A DNA stretch of 64,000 bases from Mucilaginibacter pankratovii (GTDB lineage Bacteria > Bacteroidota > Bacteroidia > Sphingobacteriales > Sphingobacteriaceae): the NCBI RefSeq assembly GCF_014773265.1, contig NZ_JACWMY010000021.1, positions 1-64,000 of the forward strand. The letters are read 5' to 3'. Shown one piece after another: positions 26,021-35,099 of the stretch. Below the pieces are notes generated by a model that was not told where the DNA came from, searched no databases, and was given only the letters and a program-made list of their open reading frames with translations. Made by a program: the position numbers and the translations under genes. The number at the start of each line of letters is the position of its first letter. Position 1 is the first letter of the stretch.

Positions 26021-26200
26021 TTATTTGTGATAAAATGCGTGAACGCCCCTTGTGCGGGTATTGTTGTTGTATTCGGTGTTGCGGGTTACGCTGCTGCTTT
26101 CCCAAAAAGCAATACCGTTGATTGCCGAATAGGCGTAGTACCCTACAACAAGTAGTACAAAAATCAGGTAATAACGTGCGTCTTTAATAGTTTTCATCAT
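26021..26200 (-). CDS. 59-residue single-pass membrane protein
   Basis: The frame MMKTIKDARYYLIFVLLVVG... has a single transmembrane helix (residues 9-27) and a polar tail ending TRGVHAFYHK. Its ATG overlaps the last base of the DUF4178 stop codon (TAATG), which argues for real translational coupling. The DUF350 gene starts 12 bases after its stop. No family is recognised, and it is easily missed because of its size. It is probably a small subunit of the membrane system encoded by this operon. Confidence 0.7.
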   Translation of the reverse strand: MMKTIKDARYYLIFVLLVVGYYAYSAINGIAFWESSSVTRNTEYNNNTRTRGVHAFYHK

Positions 26201-27591
26201 TATTCCTCTGTTTCGTAAGGTGAATAATCGCTGTTCATCCAGCGCCTTTTTTCATAGTTGCGCATTCGCCACCAGGTGTACAGCGGGTACAGGCAAAGTA
26301 ATGAAAGACTAACCCAAAAGTTCTTCCATATAATAGGGTTTGCAGTAACATTAATGTGGATCGTTTTTACGTTGATATCTCCCACGGAGGTGTTGATATT
26401 CGGAATGCCGGGTTCGGGTATAATGTTAAGGGTAGGGTCTGCCGCTTTTATATTATTATCGCCGGCCGCAGGATAAACATTTAAATGATATTTGCCCGCC
26501 GGGATGGCAGAAAGCAACACATCGGCCTCCTGCGAACCTTCCGACCAGCTTTCGCCGCCCTCAACGCCATGGTAATATTCAATGCTTTCAGTTACTTCCC
26601 AGCTTTGGTTGTTCTTCTCGTTAACCAGCACCACGGTAGCCTCCAGCCAGTTATTATCAACTGCACATTGTATTTTAAAATTTAGTGCCGATTGCTTGTT
26701 CAATTCAAATGAGGGCGTGATGTAAGGCTTAAATTCATTGGCCTTGGTGGTGTCCCTTTCTATATTGCGGGAATTATCCAGTACCTGATATTCCGGCGAT
26801 ATGAACGACCCTCCAAAGCCAACCACTGCCAGCAGCAGGACAATCACCGGGATAAGTTTATATATCGCGAACCACCTTTTCGCATGAACCGATGGCTGAT
26901 TGGCGCCAATGCCAACCCTTTCAGGAAACAGCTTGATGTCTGTTTTAAAAGCATCGGCGATAACGGCAGGCTCGGTATACTCGCCCAGGTAAAACTGACC
27001 GGCAGTTTGATTGGGTACATGTTCTATATAAAGAATTTGCGGAGGGGCTACAAATTCGGTTGTTTTAGGGCGTTCAAACAAAATATCCCAGTCAAACTCG
27101 CCAATAAGGCCTGTGGTAACCGCGGTATATTTACTAAAAAGCGTGTATTCGTTCTCTTCGTAATTAATAAACGTCCAGCCCCGGTTTTTTAATTCGCCCA
27201 GGGCGGGATAAAATTCTTTACCGGCAACAAAGGTCCAGTGCCCGTCGTATTCGGCAAAGTTGGCGTAGCCTTTTTCGTAGTTATACAGGATATATTCGCG
27301 CCAGGCATAGGAAGCGCCTTGTTCCTTCTTTTCTACGTAGCCAATTACTTTAAACTGATAGCCTTTAAACATACCAACGCTGCCCAGCTTGAGCACCGGT
27401 TGTTGATCTATCGGGTCCGCCTGCTTTTGAATGAGGGCAGTATCGTTATTAGTAAAATGAATGAATGAGCTACAGGAGATACAAACACAGTATTCGCTCC
27501 CCTCGGGGTCGTAAAGCGTTATTTGCTGCTTGCATTTGGGGCAGGCAACATCCTCTGCGTAAGGGAAAGATCTTAGGTTTATTGTAGCCAT
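26200..27591 (-). CDS. DUF4178 domain protein with zinc ribbon and two membrane helices
   Basis: This is a 463-residue protein. An N-terminal zinc ribbon has CPKC (17, 20) and CISC (37, 40). A DUF4178-type beta domain follows (GMFKGYQFKVIGYVEKKEQG, then WREYILYNYEKGYANFAEYDGHW). One membrane helix lies near residues 248-266 (LIPVIVLLLAVVGFGGSFI). A periplasmic beta-sandwich of about 150 residues and a final helix (SLSLLCLYPLYTWW) complete it. DUF4178 proteins are repeatedly neighbours of SpeD, SpeE-like and DUF350 genes. It starts 1 base after the SpeD-like gene ends. A scaffold linking cytoplasmic polyamine chemistry to the envelope is an inference. Confidence 0.8.
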   Translation of the reverse strand: MATINLRSFPYAEDVACPKCKQQITLYDPEGSEYCVCISCSSFIHFTNNDTALIQKQADPIDQQPVLKLGSVGMFKGYQFKVIGYVEKKEQGASYAWREYILYNYEKGYANFAEYDGHWTFVAGKEFYPALGELKNRGWTFINYEENEYTLFSKYTAVTTGLIGEFDWDILFERPKTTEFVAPPQILYIEHVPNQTAGQFYLGEYTEPAVIADAFKTDIKLFPERVGIGANQPSVHAKRWFAIYKLIPVIVLLLAVVGFGGSFISPEYQVLDNSRNIERDTTKANEFKPYITPSFELNKQSALNFKIQCAVDNNWLEATVVLVNEKNNQSWEVTESIEYYHGVEGGESWSEGSQEADVLLSAIPAGKYHLNVYPAAGDNNIKAADPTLNIIPEPGIPNINTSVGDINVKTIHINVTANPIIWKNFWVSLSLLCLYPLYTWWRMRNYEKRRWMNSDYSPYETEE

Positions 27592-27592
27592 A

Positions 27593-27946
27593 TTACCTTA
27601 CCAGTTCGGTTTTTTTAATTTCAGTTGCCTCAAAAAAGCTTAATACGCGATTGTATATCGCTTTTACTTTTTCAGAATTATCTTTTTGATAGTTGGACAG
27701 GAAAATATCGAAGGTGGCGAGGTTAAATTCCGGCCAGGTATGGATAGAAAGGTGCGATTCTGTTAAGCAAACCACACCGGTAAAACCCGCGCCGTTAAAA
27801 TCATGATAAACTTCTCCTACTTTCTCCAACCCGTACTCGGCGATCAGCCCATCGAAAAATAACTTACAGGGAGCAGATGCCGAGAGGCTTGTGACAGCAG
27901 CAACAGAAAATTCAGCTAAAATATGCAGGCCGGGTTGATAAGGCAT
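27593..27946 (-). CDS. speD: SpeD-like pyruvoyl decarboxylase homologue
   Basis: This is a 117-residue protein, the usual size of class 1 prokaryotic AdoMet decarboxylase. The processing site LTESHLSIHTWPE is intact: Ser64 would become the pyruvoyl group, with His69 for processing. The segment that normally carries the catalytic cysteine (xxxDVFTCG in canonical enzymes) reads ATFDIFLSN, so that cysteine is replaced by Ser84. Self-cleavage may therefore be kept while substrate specificity or rate is changed. SpeD relatives that decarboxylate arginine or ornithine are known. It is the first gene of the operon with DUF4178, DUF350 and a SpeE-like enzyme. Confidence 0.85.
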   Translation of the reverse strand: MPYQPGLHILAEFSVAAVTSLSASAPCKLFFDGLIAEYGLEKVGEVYHDFNGAGFTGVVCLTESHLSIHTWPEFNLATFDIFLSNYQKDNSEKVKAIYNRVLSFFEATEIKKTELVR

Positions 27947-28054
27947 CGATCAGGTTCTCGTGTAATCAAAAATATAAATTTATTGGATAATCAGGCATTA
28001 AAAAGATAATACCTCTTTTTCCTTGTGCGTTTTGACAGCGGATATTGAATATTG

Positions 28055-29260
28055 TTACTTCCATACATAATACAACGCGCCATTTTTATCATCGGTTATA
28101 AAAAACGAGTTGGCATCATTCATCATTACATCGCAGGGGCGGCCAAGCCGGTCGCTCTTTTTTTTACCCACCTGGAAACCGCTTACTATCTCCACATACC
28201 TATCCCTGCCGGTTACCATCACCACGGCATTGCCGCGTTGCCGCCACACGCTGGTAGAGCCGTGCAACGCCACCAGGAAGTTTCCGTTTAACTGCGCATC
28301 GTTAAAGTTGCTGAACAGGTCGAAGCCCAGCGGAGCCGAATGCGCTTTAAAACCGCAATAGGCGAGGGGCGGCTTTGGCGGCGGGGTGATATTTTGGATC
28401 TCGGCAGAATCCATCATCTGGCGATCGGGGTAAATTTGCTGTTTGTATTGGGCGTACCAGGGCCAGCCGTAATTTTTACCCTGCTCAATAGTACCGAAAA
28501 GGTCCTCGGGGTTATCAGGTTTCATCAGGTCGCGGCTCATGAAGGTGGCCCAAAGTTTATCTTTTATCCACTTAATGGCTACGGAATTTCTAAGGCCCGT
28601 GGCATAGGTTTTTTGTCCGCTGCCGTCGGGATTCATTTCGATGATGGAGGCGCGGATGGCTTCCTTTTCTACACAGGCATTGCAGCTGCTGCCTACGCTT
28701 ACGTAAATCTTGTTGTTATGCTGCGCCAGGCTGCGGGTGAGGTGCCAGCCGCCATATTTATAACTCAGCCCCTGATCGGGAAAGCGGGCAAGGATCTGCT
28801 GCGTGCCGTGCAGGGTACTATCACCGGCATGGTATTCATAACGGGAGAGTTTACCGGTTTCGGCTATGTAAATATAGTTTACGCCCTTATCGGTATAAAA
28901 CATTACCTGGTTGGGGTTATGCAACTTAGCCGCAAACAGTGTTATCTTTTTAAACTGCTTTGCGGTGTTGTCCCAGTTTTCGAAAATGTAGACTTTTCCC
29001 CGTTTATTATCTGCCAGGCTGTGCATATCGGTACCAAATAACCGTCCGTCGGGGCTTTTGGCCAGGAAACGCAGGCGGCGCATGCCTTCGGCAGCGACAG
29101 TAATATGATACCCTTTCGGGATCTTCAAATCCATGCTGACGCCTTTTTTCAAAGCCACGCGTTGCGACTCGAGTGCAACTTGTGCATTAGCATTCAAACA
29201 AATAAAACTTATTAAAATGATTGTGGAAAGGCGGGAAAGCATCGTTTTTCTTTGCAGCAA
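28055..29260 (-). CDS. Sorbosone/glucose dehydrogenase-like propeller protein
   Basis: This is a 401-residue protein. A start at 29242 (MLSRLSTIILISFICLNANAQ) would give a tidy signal peptide. The mature part has the beta-propeller motifs of PQQ-dependent soluble glucose/sorbosone dehydrogenases: AKSPDGRLFGTD, HNPNQVMFY, SVGSSCNAC, EMNPDGSGQKTYATGLRNSVAI, EQGKNYGWPW, FKAHSAPLGFDLF and GRPCDVMMN. It is probably a periplasmic oxidoreductase that uses PQQ or merely resembles one. No PQQ-synthesis genes are in the window. It is a single leftward gene, separated from the polyamine operon by about 100 bases. Confidence 0.82.
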   Translation of the reverse strand: MLQRKTMLSRLSTIILISFICLNANAQVALESQRVALKKGVSMDLKIPKGYHITVAAEGMRRLRFLAKSPDGRLFGTDMHSLADNKRGKVYIFENWDNTAKQFKKITLFAAKLHNPNQVMFYTDKGVNYIYIAETGKLSRYEYHAGDSTLHGTQQILARFPDQGLSYKYGGWHLTRSLAQHNNKIYVSVGSSCNACVEKEAIRASIIEMNPDGSGQKTYATGLRNSVAIKWIKDKLWATFMSRDLMKPDNPEDLFGTIEQGKNYGWPWYAQYKQQIYPDRQMMDSAEIQNITPPPKPPLAYCGFKAHSAPLGFDLFSNFNDAQLNGNFLVALHGSTSVWRQRGNAVVMVTGRDRYVEIVSGFQVGKKKSDRLGRPCDVMMNDANSFFITDDKNGALYYVWK

Positions 29261-29322
29261 TTTATCAAAATAAAAGCATATAAAATGGGCTACACAAGGA
29301 TTTTAAAAGGTAAAAACTACTA

Positions 29323-29916
29323 TTAATTCACCTTTAACCAACCCGTGATGCTCATCCGCGATTTCGTAGTAACCATTACCTCGTGCTCCATCTCGATGCT
29401 TTTAAAGAACACGCTTTTGCCATTAGTTGGCGAGATACGTTGCTCAGGACCGGTGTGATGGATGCATAGTTCGCCGCCATCGGCCAGTACCCAGCCGGCA
29501 TTCAGGTACATGATCATGGAGTAGGCGCGGCTGCCGTTGTTTTGAAACTGGTCGAGGTGTTTTTTGTAGAAGGCGCCTTTTTCGTACAGGGTGTAATGAA
29601 ACTCATAGCCGGTAATACCGGTGTAGCAGGTTCGGTTAAGGTATTCGATGAAACTGTCCATCAGGTCGAAGAAAGCGTTCTCGTGCGGATCGTTATGCTT
29701 GCGGTCAAGCCAGTAAATGCTGTCGCCCCGTACCAGTTTGTTGTGCGCCACTAGCGTATCGTTCCCGGTGCCGGCGGCAAGCATCAGCTTATCTTTAAAT
29801 AAAGCAATGAGGTTATCCTTTAAATGGCCGGAAAGGGCGAGGCTGAGAAAATCTTCGGAGATACCTACTTGAGTGTCCAGGTAGGTGTCGATGAGGTCGC
29901 TGAAGGTTTGTTCCAA
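29323..29916 (-). CDS. 2-oxoglutarate/Fe(II) oxygenase
   Basis: This is a 197-residue protein with the prolyl-hydroxylase-type fold motifs. These are HYTLYEKGAFYKKHLDQF (iron ligands in HxD), then SMIMYLNAGW, GGELCIHH, and a distal histidine in SIEMEHEVMV with arginine in SRMSITGW for 2-oxoglutarate. The family hydroxylates protein side chains or small molecules. The target is unknown. It is a lone leftward gene, with an N-terminal helical extension of about 50 residues. Cytoplasmic location is expected because no signal peptide is seen. Confidence 0.85.
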   Translation of the reverse strand: MEQTFSDLIDTYLDTQVGISEDFLSLALSGHLKDNLIALFKDKLMLAAGTGNDTLVAHNKLVRGDSIYWLDRKHNDPHENAFFDLMDSFIEYLNRTCYTGITGYEFHYTLYEKGAFYKKHLDQFQNNGSRAYSMIMYLNAGWVLADGGELCIHHTGPEQRISPTNGKSVFFKSIEMEHEVMVTTKSRMSITGWLKVN

Positions 29917-30058
29917 ACTGGGTGCACCGCAATTCGCGATCCTGCATTTTGGTGAAGGTAGTTTTAATTAACGGGATTGCTGTTGTGGGGCAGGTAAACC
30001 CTTGATCCAATTAAAATTATTTAGAATTGATGTTAGATATTAACCTTAATTTGCAGTA

Positions 30059-30463
30059 ATGAAAAAAGCACTAACAACGATATTGATTTTATGGTTGTGT
30101 CAATCATGTGTTTTTGAGCACTCGCCAGATCTGCAGGTTACGATCATCAATAATACCAAATCTGATTTCCTTATTGACGAGTATGAATGTTGCGATACCA
30201 ATATAGCTGGTAGAAATATAAGGTGGTTTTGTGAACCTGATTCTGAATTTGATGGCACAAGCTATCCTAAAATTATCAAAAGTGGCCAAACGGGGATAAT
30301 GAACACGAGAATGAAAGCGGCGGAATCAATTTTAGTGATTAACGCCGATTCTTTAAGAGCAAACTGCCGGAGCGCTGGTTTAACAGCAGAGTCGTCTTGG
30401 ATGCAAATTTTAAGTCAGGATGTTGATGCTGCAGAAAAGCGTTGTACAATAATTATTAAATAA
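30059..30463 (+). CDS. Small lipoprotein of unknown function
   Basis: This is a 134-residue product with a short lipoprotein signal (LILWLCQSC, Cys17 region). The mature domain begins QVTIINNTKSDFLIDEYECCD and is beta-rich, with four further cysteines (ECCD, WFCEPDSEF, NCRSAG). No family is recognised. It is followed 14 bases later by another exported protein gene on the same strand, so they are probably co-transcribed. Confidence 0.7.
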   Translation: MKKALTTILILWLCQSCVFEHSPDLQVTIINNTKSDFLIDEYECCDTNIAGRNIRWFCEPDSEFDGTSYPKIIKSGQTGIMNTRMKAAESILVINADSLRANCRSAGLTAESSWMQILSQDVDAAEKRCTIIIK

Positions 30464-30477
30464 AAAGATAAACAAAC

Positions 30478-30924
30478 ATGACGAAAAATTTTACCCTTAG
30501 CATGATATTTATAATTTGCTATACTGTGACCCTCCGGGCTCAAACAAATAAAAGCGCGCTTAGTAAACAACATGCTGCTTCAACCCTTTTAAAAACTTTT
30601 AAAGACAAAAACGGGGAAATTATCGGCAGCTTATACGTTGATTATATCAAAAAAAACATATTCAAACATCTATATATCGTAAAGGAGCAAGCCGGGAAAG
30701 TTACGGATACATTATACCAGGTAAAAAATAACGTCCTTTTTAGAAAGGAAACCGTTGATGTACAGGTAAGTGGAGAAGATTTTTATGGCTATAAAATGGT
30801 TCAGATCAAACCCTATTATTTTGAAATAGTAATGATTGATAAACATGGAACAGGTATCTCTGATTATTTAACTATTAATTGGAACGTTAAAAAAAAGCGT
30901 TTCGAGCTGGTAAAAACGCCTTAG
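30478..30924 (+). CDS. Small exported protein of unknown function
   Basis: This is a 148-residue product with a signal peptide (MIFIICYTVTLRAQ near residues 9-22). The body is beta-rich (GSLYVDYIKKNIFKHLYIVKE, DTLYQVKNNVLFRKETVDV, YYFEIVMIDKHG). No family is recognised. It is the second gene of a pair with the small lipoprotein at 30059-30463. The following glycosidase gene starts 65 bases later. Confidence 0.65.
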   Translation: MTKNFTLSMIFIICYTVTLRAQTNKSALSKQHAASTLLKTFKDKNGEIIGSLYVDYIKKNIFKHLYIVKEQAGKVTDTLYQVKNNVLFRKETVDVQVSGEDFYGYKMVQIKPYYFEIVMIDKHGTGISDYLTINWNVKKKRFELVKTP

Positions 30925-30989
30925 CTTGAAATGGTTATATAGCGTTAACGGTATCCAAACCATTCTTAGGCGCTGCGGTTATAAAAAGC

Positions 30990-32948
30990 ATGCAGTACTC
31001 ATCAAAACAAGAAGCTACACCGCTGATGATAGGCGCGGAGGTTTTTATAGAGCCAGGGCAAAGGCCCGAAGAGATAGATACCTGGTTTTTGCGATTGAAG
31101 GAAGCCGGGATGGAGGTAACCCGTATCCGCCTGTTCGAAACCTATATGCATAAGCCGGATGGTAGTTGGGATTTTACTTTGTTTGATTTGGCCTACAAAG
31201 CAGCAGAAAAGTATGGCATCAAAATATATGGCAACCTGTTCCCGGCAACGGCATTTACCGATCTCGGGGGATTGAAGTTCCCTAAGGATGAGGATCATTT
31301 AATTGCCATAGCGAGATATGTTGAAAATGTTGTACCGCACTTTAAGCAGTTCAGTGCATGTTATGGCTGGGTACCGGTGAATGAGCCGGGCGTTGGGCAT
31401 TTTCCGCAAGAACAATACGCCACCGATAAATACCAGGAATTGAAAGCCGCGCAGGCGAACCCGGAATATAACAGCATGGGTTACGACCATTTCGATTTTG
31501 CTGATGAGCGCTTTCACCTCTATTATAACACCTGGTTTTTGCAATGGCTTACCGATGAGATCCATAAATACGACGAGGGGAGCATTATCCACGTAAACAA
31601 CCACGCCATATTTAAAAATGTGACGGAGTACGATTTCCCGGCCTGGCGCAGCTTTTTAACCAGCCTTGGCGGTTCAGCGCACGCCAGCTGGCATTTTGGC
31701 TATTTTAACCGGGAGCAGTATGCTTTGGCCGTTGCAGCTAATTGCGAGATCATCCGCTCGGGCGCAGGCGAGATCCCCTGGTTTATGACCGAATTGCAGG
31801 GCGGGAATAATACCTACAGCGGTTTTTTAGCGCTTTGCCCCACCGCTGAAGAAATTTGCCAATGGCTTTGGATTGCGATGGGTACCGAAAGCAAGGGCGC
31901 GATATTCTGGTGCCTTAATCCACGCTCTTCGGGCATTGAAGCCGGCGAGTGGGCCATGCTGAATTACCTGAACGAACCCAGCGACCGGATGCTGGCGGCT
32001 ATGGAAGTATCAAATGTTATTAATGATAACATCGACCTGTTTGAAAGCGCGAAAGAAGTGGAATCGGGCATCAACATCCTTTACACCCGCGAATCGCTTT
32101 GGATAGAGAGGACATTGCAAATGCACGGCAAAAGCTACGAAGGCCGCGACGAGGGCGGGGTAATGAAATCGGCGCTGGCTTATTTTGAAGCTTTGAGCGA
32201 GGCCGGGTTGCAGGTGAACTTTAAAGAGATCAGCGAGTTTGATTTTTCGAAGGAGAGTTATGAAGGAATCTGCATTATCCTTGCGCACCAGGTATCTATT
32301 CCATCCAAATACTGGACAAGTTTGCACCTTTTTGTGCAGAAAGGCGGCAAACTCATAGCCGACGGACTTACCGGTTATTACGACGAGAATGCGGTTGGCA
32401 CCATGAGGCTGGGTTCGCCGTTGAAGGCTATGTTTGGCGCGGATATTCTGGAGTATAAAGCTATCGACAATATAGCAGACCTCACCGTTGCCGGTACATT
32501 GCTTCCCGCATTTCAATGGACAGGGCTGCTTCGCCCAACCAGCGGCACCGCGATAGCAGGCAACGACAAGGAGATATGTGCGGTGAAAAACAATTACGGC
32601 AGAGGGGAGGCATGGTGGATCCCGTCGATGATCGGTTTGGGCAGCAGGTTATTGGAAGATTATACCGGGCTTAACATTTTCCTGAAATCGGCGCTCGATT
32701 ACTCCGGCCTGACTATCCCTTTTATGTTCGAAACACCGCAAAAAGGCATGCTGATGAAGACTATGCGCAGCGGCGACAGTACATTAACCATCATCGTCAA
32801 TAAATCTGCTGAGCGCAAGGAGTTCAACCTTGTGATGCAGGGTAACTCACCCGAACCGATGGTGTTATTTGCCAACAAGGGTGGCAAAACGGGGGGCAAC
32901 CATATCAGTATTGATACAGAAGAAACCATGGTAATCAAATGGGAATAG
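30990..32948 (+). CDS. GH42-type beta-galactosidase
   Basis: This is a 652-residue protein. The N-terminal (beta/alpha)8 barrel has the acid/base in WVPVNEPGVGH and the nucleophile in PWFMTELQGGNN. Around these are FLRLKEAGMEVTRIRLFETY and WIAMGTESKGAIFWCLNPR. A trimerisation-like domain follows (ICIILAHQVSIPSKYW, GKLIADGLTGYYDENA) and a C-terminal beta domain. This is the GH42 layout. There is no signal peptide, so it probably acts in the cytoplasm on imported galactosides or related glycans. The next gene (DUF3472 protein) starts 29 bases later and may share the transcript. Confidence 0.85.
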   Translation: MQYSSKQEATPLMIGAEVFIEPGQRPEEIDTWFLRLKEAGMEVTRIRLFETYMHKPDGSWDFTLFDLAYKAAEKYGIKIYGNLFPATAFTDLGGLKFPKDEDHLIAIARYVENVVPHFKQFSACYGWVPVNEPGVGHFPQEQYATDKYQELKAAQANPEYNSMGYDHFDFADERFHLYYNTWFLQWLTDEIHKYDEGSIIHVNNHAIFKNVTEYDFPAWRSFLTSLGGSAHASWHFGYFNREQYALAVAANCEIIRSGAGEIPWFMTELQGGNNTYSGFLALCPTAEEICQWLWIAMGTESKGAIFWCLNPRSSGIEAGEWAMLNYLNEPSDRMLAAMEVSNVINDNIDLFESAKEVESGINILYTRESLWIERTLQMHGKSYEGRDEGGVMKSALAYFEALSEAGLQVNFKEISEFDFSKESYEGICIILAHQVSIPSKYWTSLHLFVQKGGKLIADGLTGYYDENAVGTMRLGSPLKAMFGADILEYKAIDNIADLTVAGTLLPAFQWTGLLRPTSGTAIAGNDKEICAVKNNYGRGEAWWIPSMIGLGSRLLEDYTGLNIFLKSALDYSGLTIPFMFETPQKGMLMKTMRSGDSTLTIIVNKSAERKEFNLVMQGNSPEPMVLFANKGGKTGGNHISIDTEETMVIKWE

Positions 32949-32977
32949 TTTTAATTTAGCGTTCTCATTCTCTGCTT

Positions 32978-34258
32978 ATGAAGAAGATCTTGTTGCTATT
33001 AGCCTGTTTTCTTGGACTTACTGCTTTCGCCTTTGGCGATGAAAAACCAGTTGTAATTCCGCTTGGAGGAAATGCCTGGGTCAACGGCAGCGCACTGATA
33101 ACGGACGACGGCCTGATGCAATGGACAAGCCCAAAATCAACCGCCAATATTTATTTCCGCGTGCCAGATAAGCAGGAGTTAACGCTATCATTGCGTTTAC
33201 GCGTACCCGCTGGGAAAAGTAAGATCAGCATCACCGTTGGCAAAACACTGTTTGCAAAGGAGTTTAGTAATGCTGCCTATGACACCATAGCCATCGGCAA
33301 AATAAATATCGGGCAGGCAGGCTATGTAAAAGTTAGTTTGAAAGGGTTGAGCAAAACGGGTCCTCGTTACGCCGATGTAACCGATCTTATTATTACGGGC
33401 GCAGAAGACGAGAAGAAATTTACTTATGTAAGGGTTGGCTCTTCTTACCACTTCGGCCGGCGCGGGCCGTCGGTACATTTGCGTTACGATATCCCGGGAG
33501 AAATTAAAAAAGAAGTAAAATGGTTTTATAACGAGATCAGCGTGCCCGCGAAGATGGATGTGGTAGGTTCTTATTTTATGGCAGACGGATTTAGCGGCGG
33601 CTATTTTGGTATGCAGGTAAATTCGCCCACCGAACGCCGCGTGCTGTTCTCCGTATGGAGCCCCTTTACTACCGATGACCCTAAAAGCATCCCCGATAGC
33701 CTCAAAGTAAAACTCCTGAAAAAAGGTGCAACGGTACACGGTGGCGAGTTTGGCGACGAAGGCTCGGGCGGACAAAGCTATATGCTGTACCCATGGCAAG
33801 CCGGCAAAACTTATGCTTTCCTGCTGCGTGCCGAGCCTGATAAAGTTAGTAGGCACACCACTTATACCGCCTGGTTTAAAGATGTTGCAGCAGATAAATG
33901 GTTGCTGGTGGCCAGTTTCAGCCGCCCGCAAACCGATACCTATTTAACCAGCTTGTATTCTTTTGTAGAAAATTTCGAACCCGACAGCGGCGACCAGATC
34001 CGACTCGCCAATTTTAAAAACCAATGGCTCGGCGATGCCAACGATAAATGGTACGAAACCATCGGTGCCACCTATACCGGCGATGCAACCGCCAAAGCCA
34101 ACTATCGTAAAGATTATGCAGGCGGCAGCAATGGCGGCATGTTCTTTTTAAAGAACGGCGGCTTTTTTGATGAATTGGTGCCGCTGAATACGCCTTTTAA
34201 GCGGGCAGCAAATGGAAAAGCGCCGGTTATTGATATAAGTAAGTTACCTACGGAATAG
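32978..34258 (+). CDS. DUF5077/DUF3472 exported protein
   Basis: This is a 426-residue protein with a signal peptide (LLLLACFLGLTAFAFG). A DUF5077-like N-terminal beta domain (PLGGNAWVNGSALITDDG, about 25-145) is followed by a DUF3472-like region (SSYHFGRRGPSVHLRYDIP, YFMADGFSGGYFGMQVNSPTE, FSVWSPFTTDDP, GGEFGDEGSGGQSYMLYPW). These proteins are common in Bacteroidota glycan-related loci and are probably carbohydrate-interacting. No enzymatic role is established. It lies directly after the GH42 gene and ends at a bidirectional terminator. Confidence 0.85.
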   Translation: MKKILLLLACFLGLTAFAFGDEKPVVIPLGGNAWVNGSALITDDGLMQWTSPKSTANIYFRVPDKQELTLSLRLRVPAGKSKISITVGKTLFAKEFSNAAYDTIAIGKINIGQAGYVKVSLKGLSKTGPRYADVTDLIITGAEDEKKFTYVRVGSSYHFGRRGPSVHLRYDIPGEIKKEVKWFYNEISVPAKMDVVGSYFMADGFSGGYFGMQVNSPTERRVLFSVWSPFTTDDPKSIPDSLKVKLLKKGATVHGGEFGDEGSGGQSYMLYPWQAGKTYAFLLRAEPDKVSRHTTYTAWFKDVAADKWLLVASFSRPQTDTYLTSLYSFVENFEPDSGDQIRLANFKNQWLGDANDKWYETIGATYTGDATAKANYRKDYAGGSNGGMFFLKNGGFFDELVPLNTPFKRAANGKAPVIDISKLPTE

Positions 34259-34260
34259 AA

Positions 34261-34287
34261 ATTCCTTTAGCAATTTGCTAAAGGAAT
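34261..34287. terminator. Bidirectional terminator
   Basis: Arms ATTCCTTTAGCAA and TTGCTAAAGGAAT form a 13-bp perfect hairpin with a 1-base centre. It sits between the rightward DUF3472 gene (ends 34258) and the leftward SDR gene (ends 34308), serving both convergent transcripts. T-runs on either side are weak. Confidence 0.75.
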
Positions 34288-34307
34288 CTTATTCCAAATT
34301 TTTTCAA

Positions 34308-35057
34308 TTACTCACCTTTACTATTCAACGCAGCAAACGCCGCTTCTGATTTGGTAAAAAAGCCATTGTAAAAATCAGCTGTGCCGCCAACGTGGATCTC
34401 GTAGGTGTCGGTTTCAAAAGCTTGTAAAAGCTCCGTTGCTACCTGGGAAGCCGGGATGCCGTTTTCGCCGCCAATTTCTTTAGAAAATTCGGTGTTTACC
34501 AGTGGCGGCATCAGCTCAAATACCTTTACAGTGCTGCCTTTTTGCTGCAATGAGTACCTTAATGATTGGGTATAGGCATGCAAAGCCGCTTTACTTGCCG
34601 AATAGGTTGGGATGGTATAGTGCGGAGCCAGGCCCAAAATGGAGCTCACGTTCACAATTGCAGCTTCGGGTTGTGCTTTTAATACCGGCAATAATTTATC
34701 AGTAAGGCGCAGAATGGCTGTAAAATTAGTTAGCATTTCTGCACTGGCTTTTTCGTAGGTGTTTTCCTCGGTTGCCAGGTTGTAATAGAAAGCCTGCCCG
34801 GCATTATTGATGAGCACATCCAATGTGGGGTGGTTCTCGGCGAGGTAGGCAACCAGATTATCGGTATCTGCTGCGCTGGTAACATCAAATGCAAAAGTAT
34901 CTGCACCGCTAAGTAGGGTGGCCGCTTCTTTCAACCTGTCGGCACTACGACCGGTGATGATCACTTTATTCCCTTGTTCGATCAATTGTTTTGCAATTTC
35001 GAAGCCGATACCAGAACCTCCTCCGGTTATCAGCACTGTTTTATTTGTAATTTTCAT
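34308..35057 (-). CDS. Short-chain dehydrogenase/reductase (DltE-like)
   Basis: This is a 249-residue protein with the classical SDR motifs TGGGSGIG (cofactor binding, residues 11-18), NNAG, a serine in NVSSILG and YSASK (catalytic Tyr/Lys). The N-terminal Arg in TGRSADRL favours NADP(H). It is 42 bases downstream of the efflux pump gene and probably in the tetR-controlled operon. The substrate is unknown. Co-regulation with a drug pump suggests detoxification of a carbonyl compound. Confidence 0.9.
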   Translation of the reverse strand: MKITNKTVLITGGGSGIGFEIAKQLIEQGNKVIITGRSADRLKEAATLLSGADTFAFDVTSAADTDNLVAYLAENHPTLDVLINNAGQAFYYNLATEENTYEKASAEMLTNFTAILRLTDKLLPVLKAQPEAAIVNVSSILGLAPHYTIPTYSASKAALHAYTQSLRYSLQQKGSTVKVFELMPPLVNTEFSKEIGGENGIPASQVATELLQAFETDTYEIHVGGTADFYNGFFTKSEAAFAALNSKGE

Positions 35058-35099
35058 GATGTTAAATTTTATTGTTGTGTATAGATTGTTGTGAATTAA

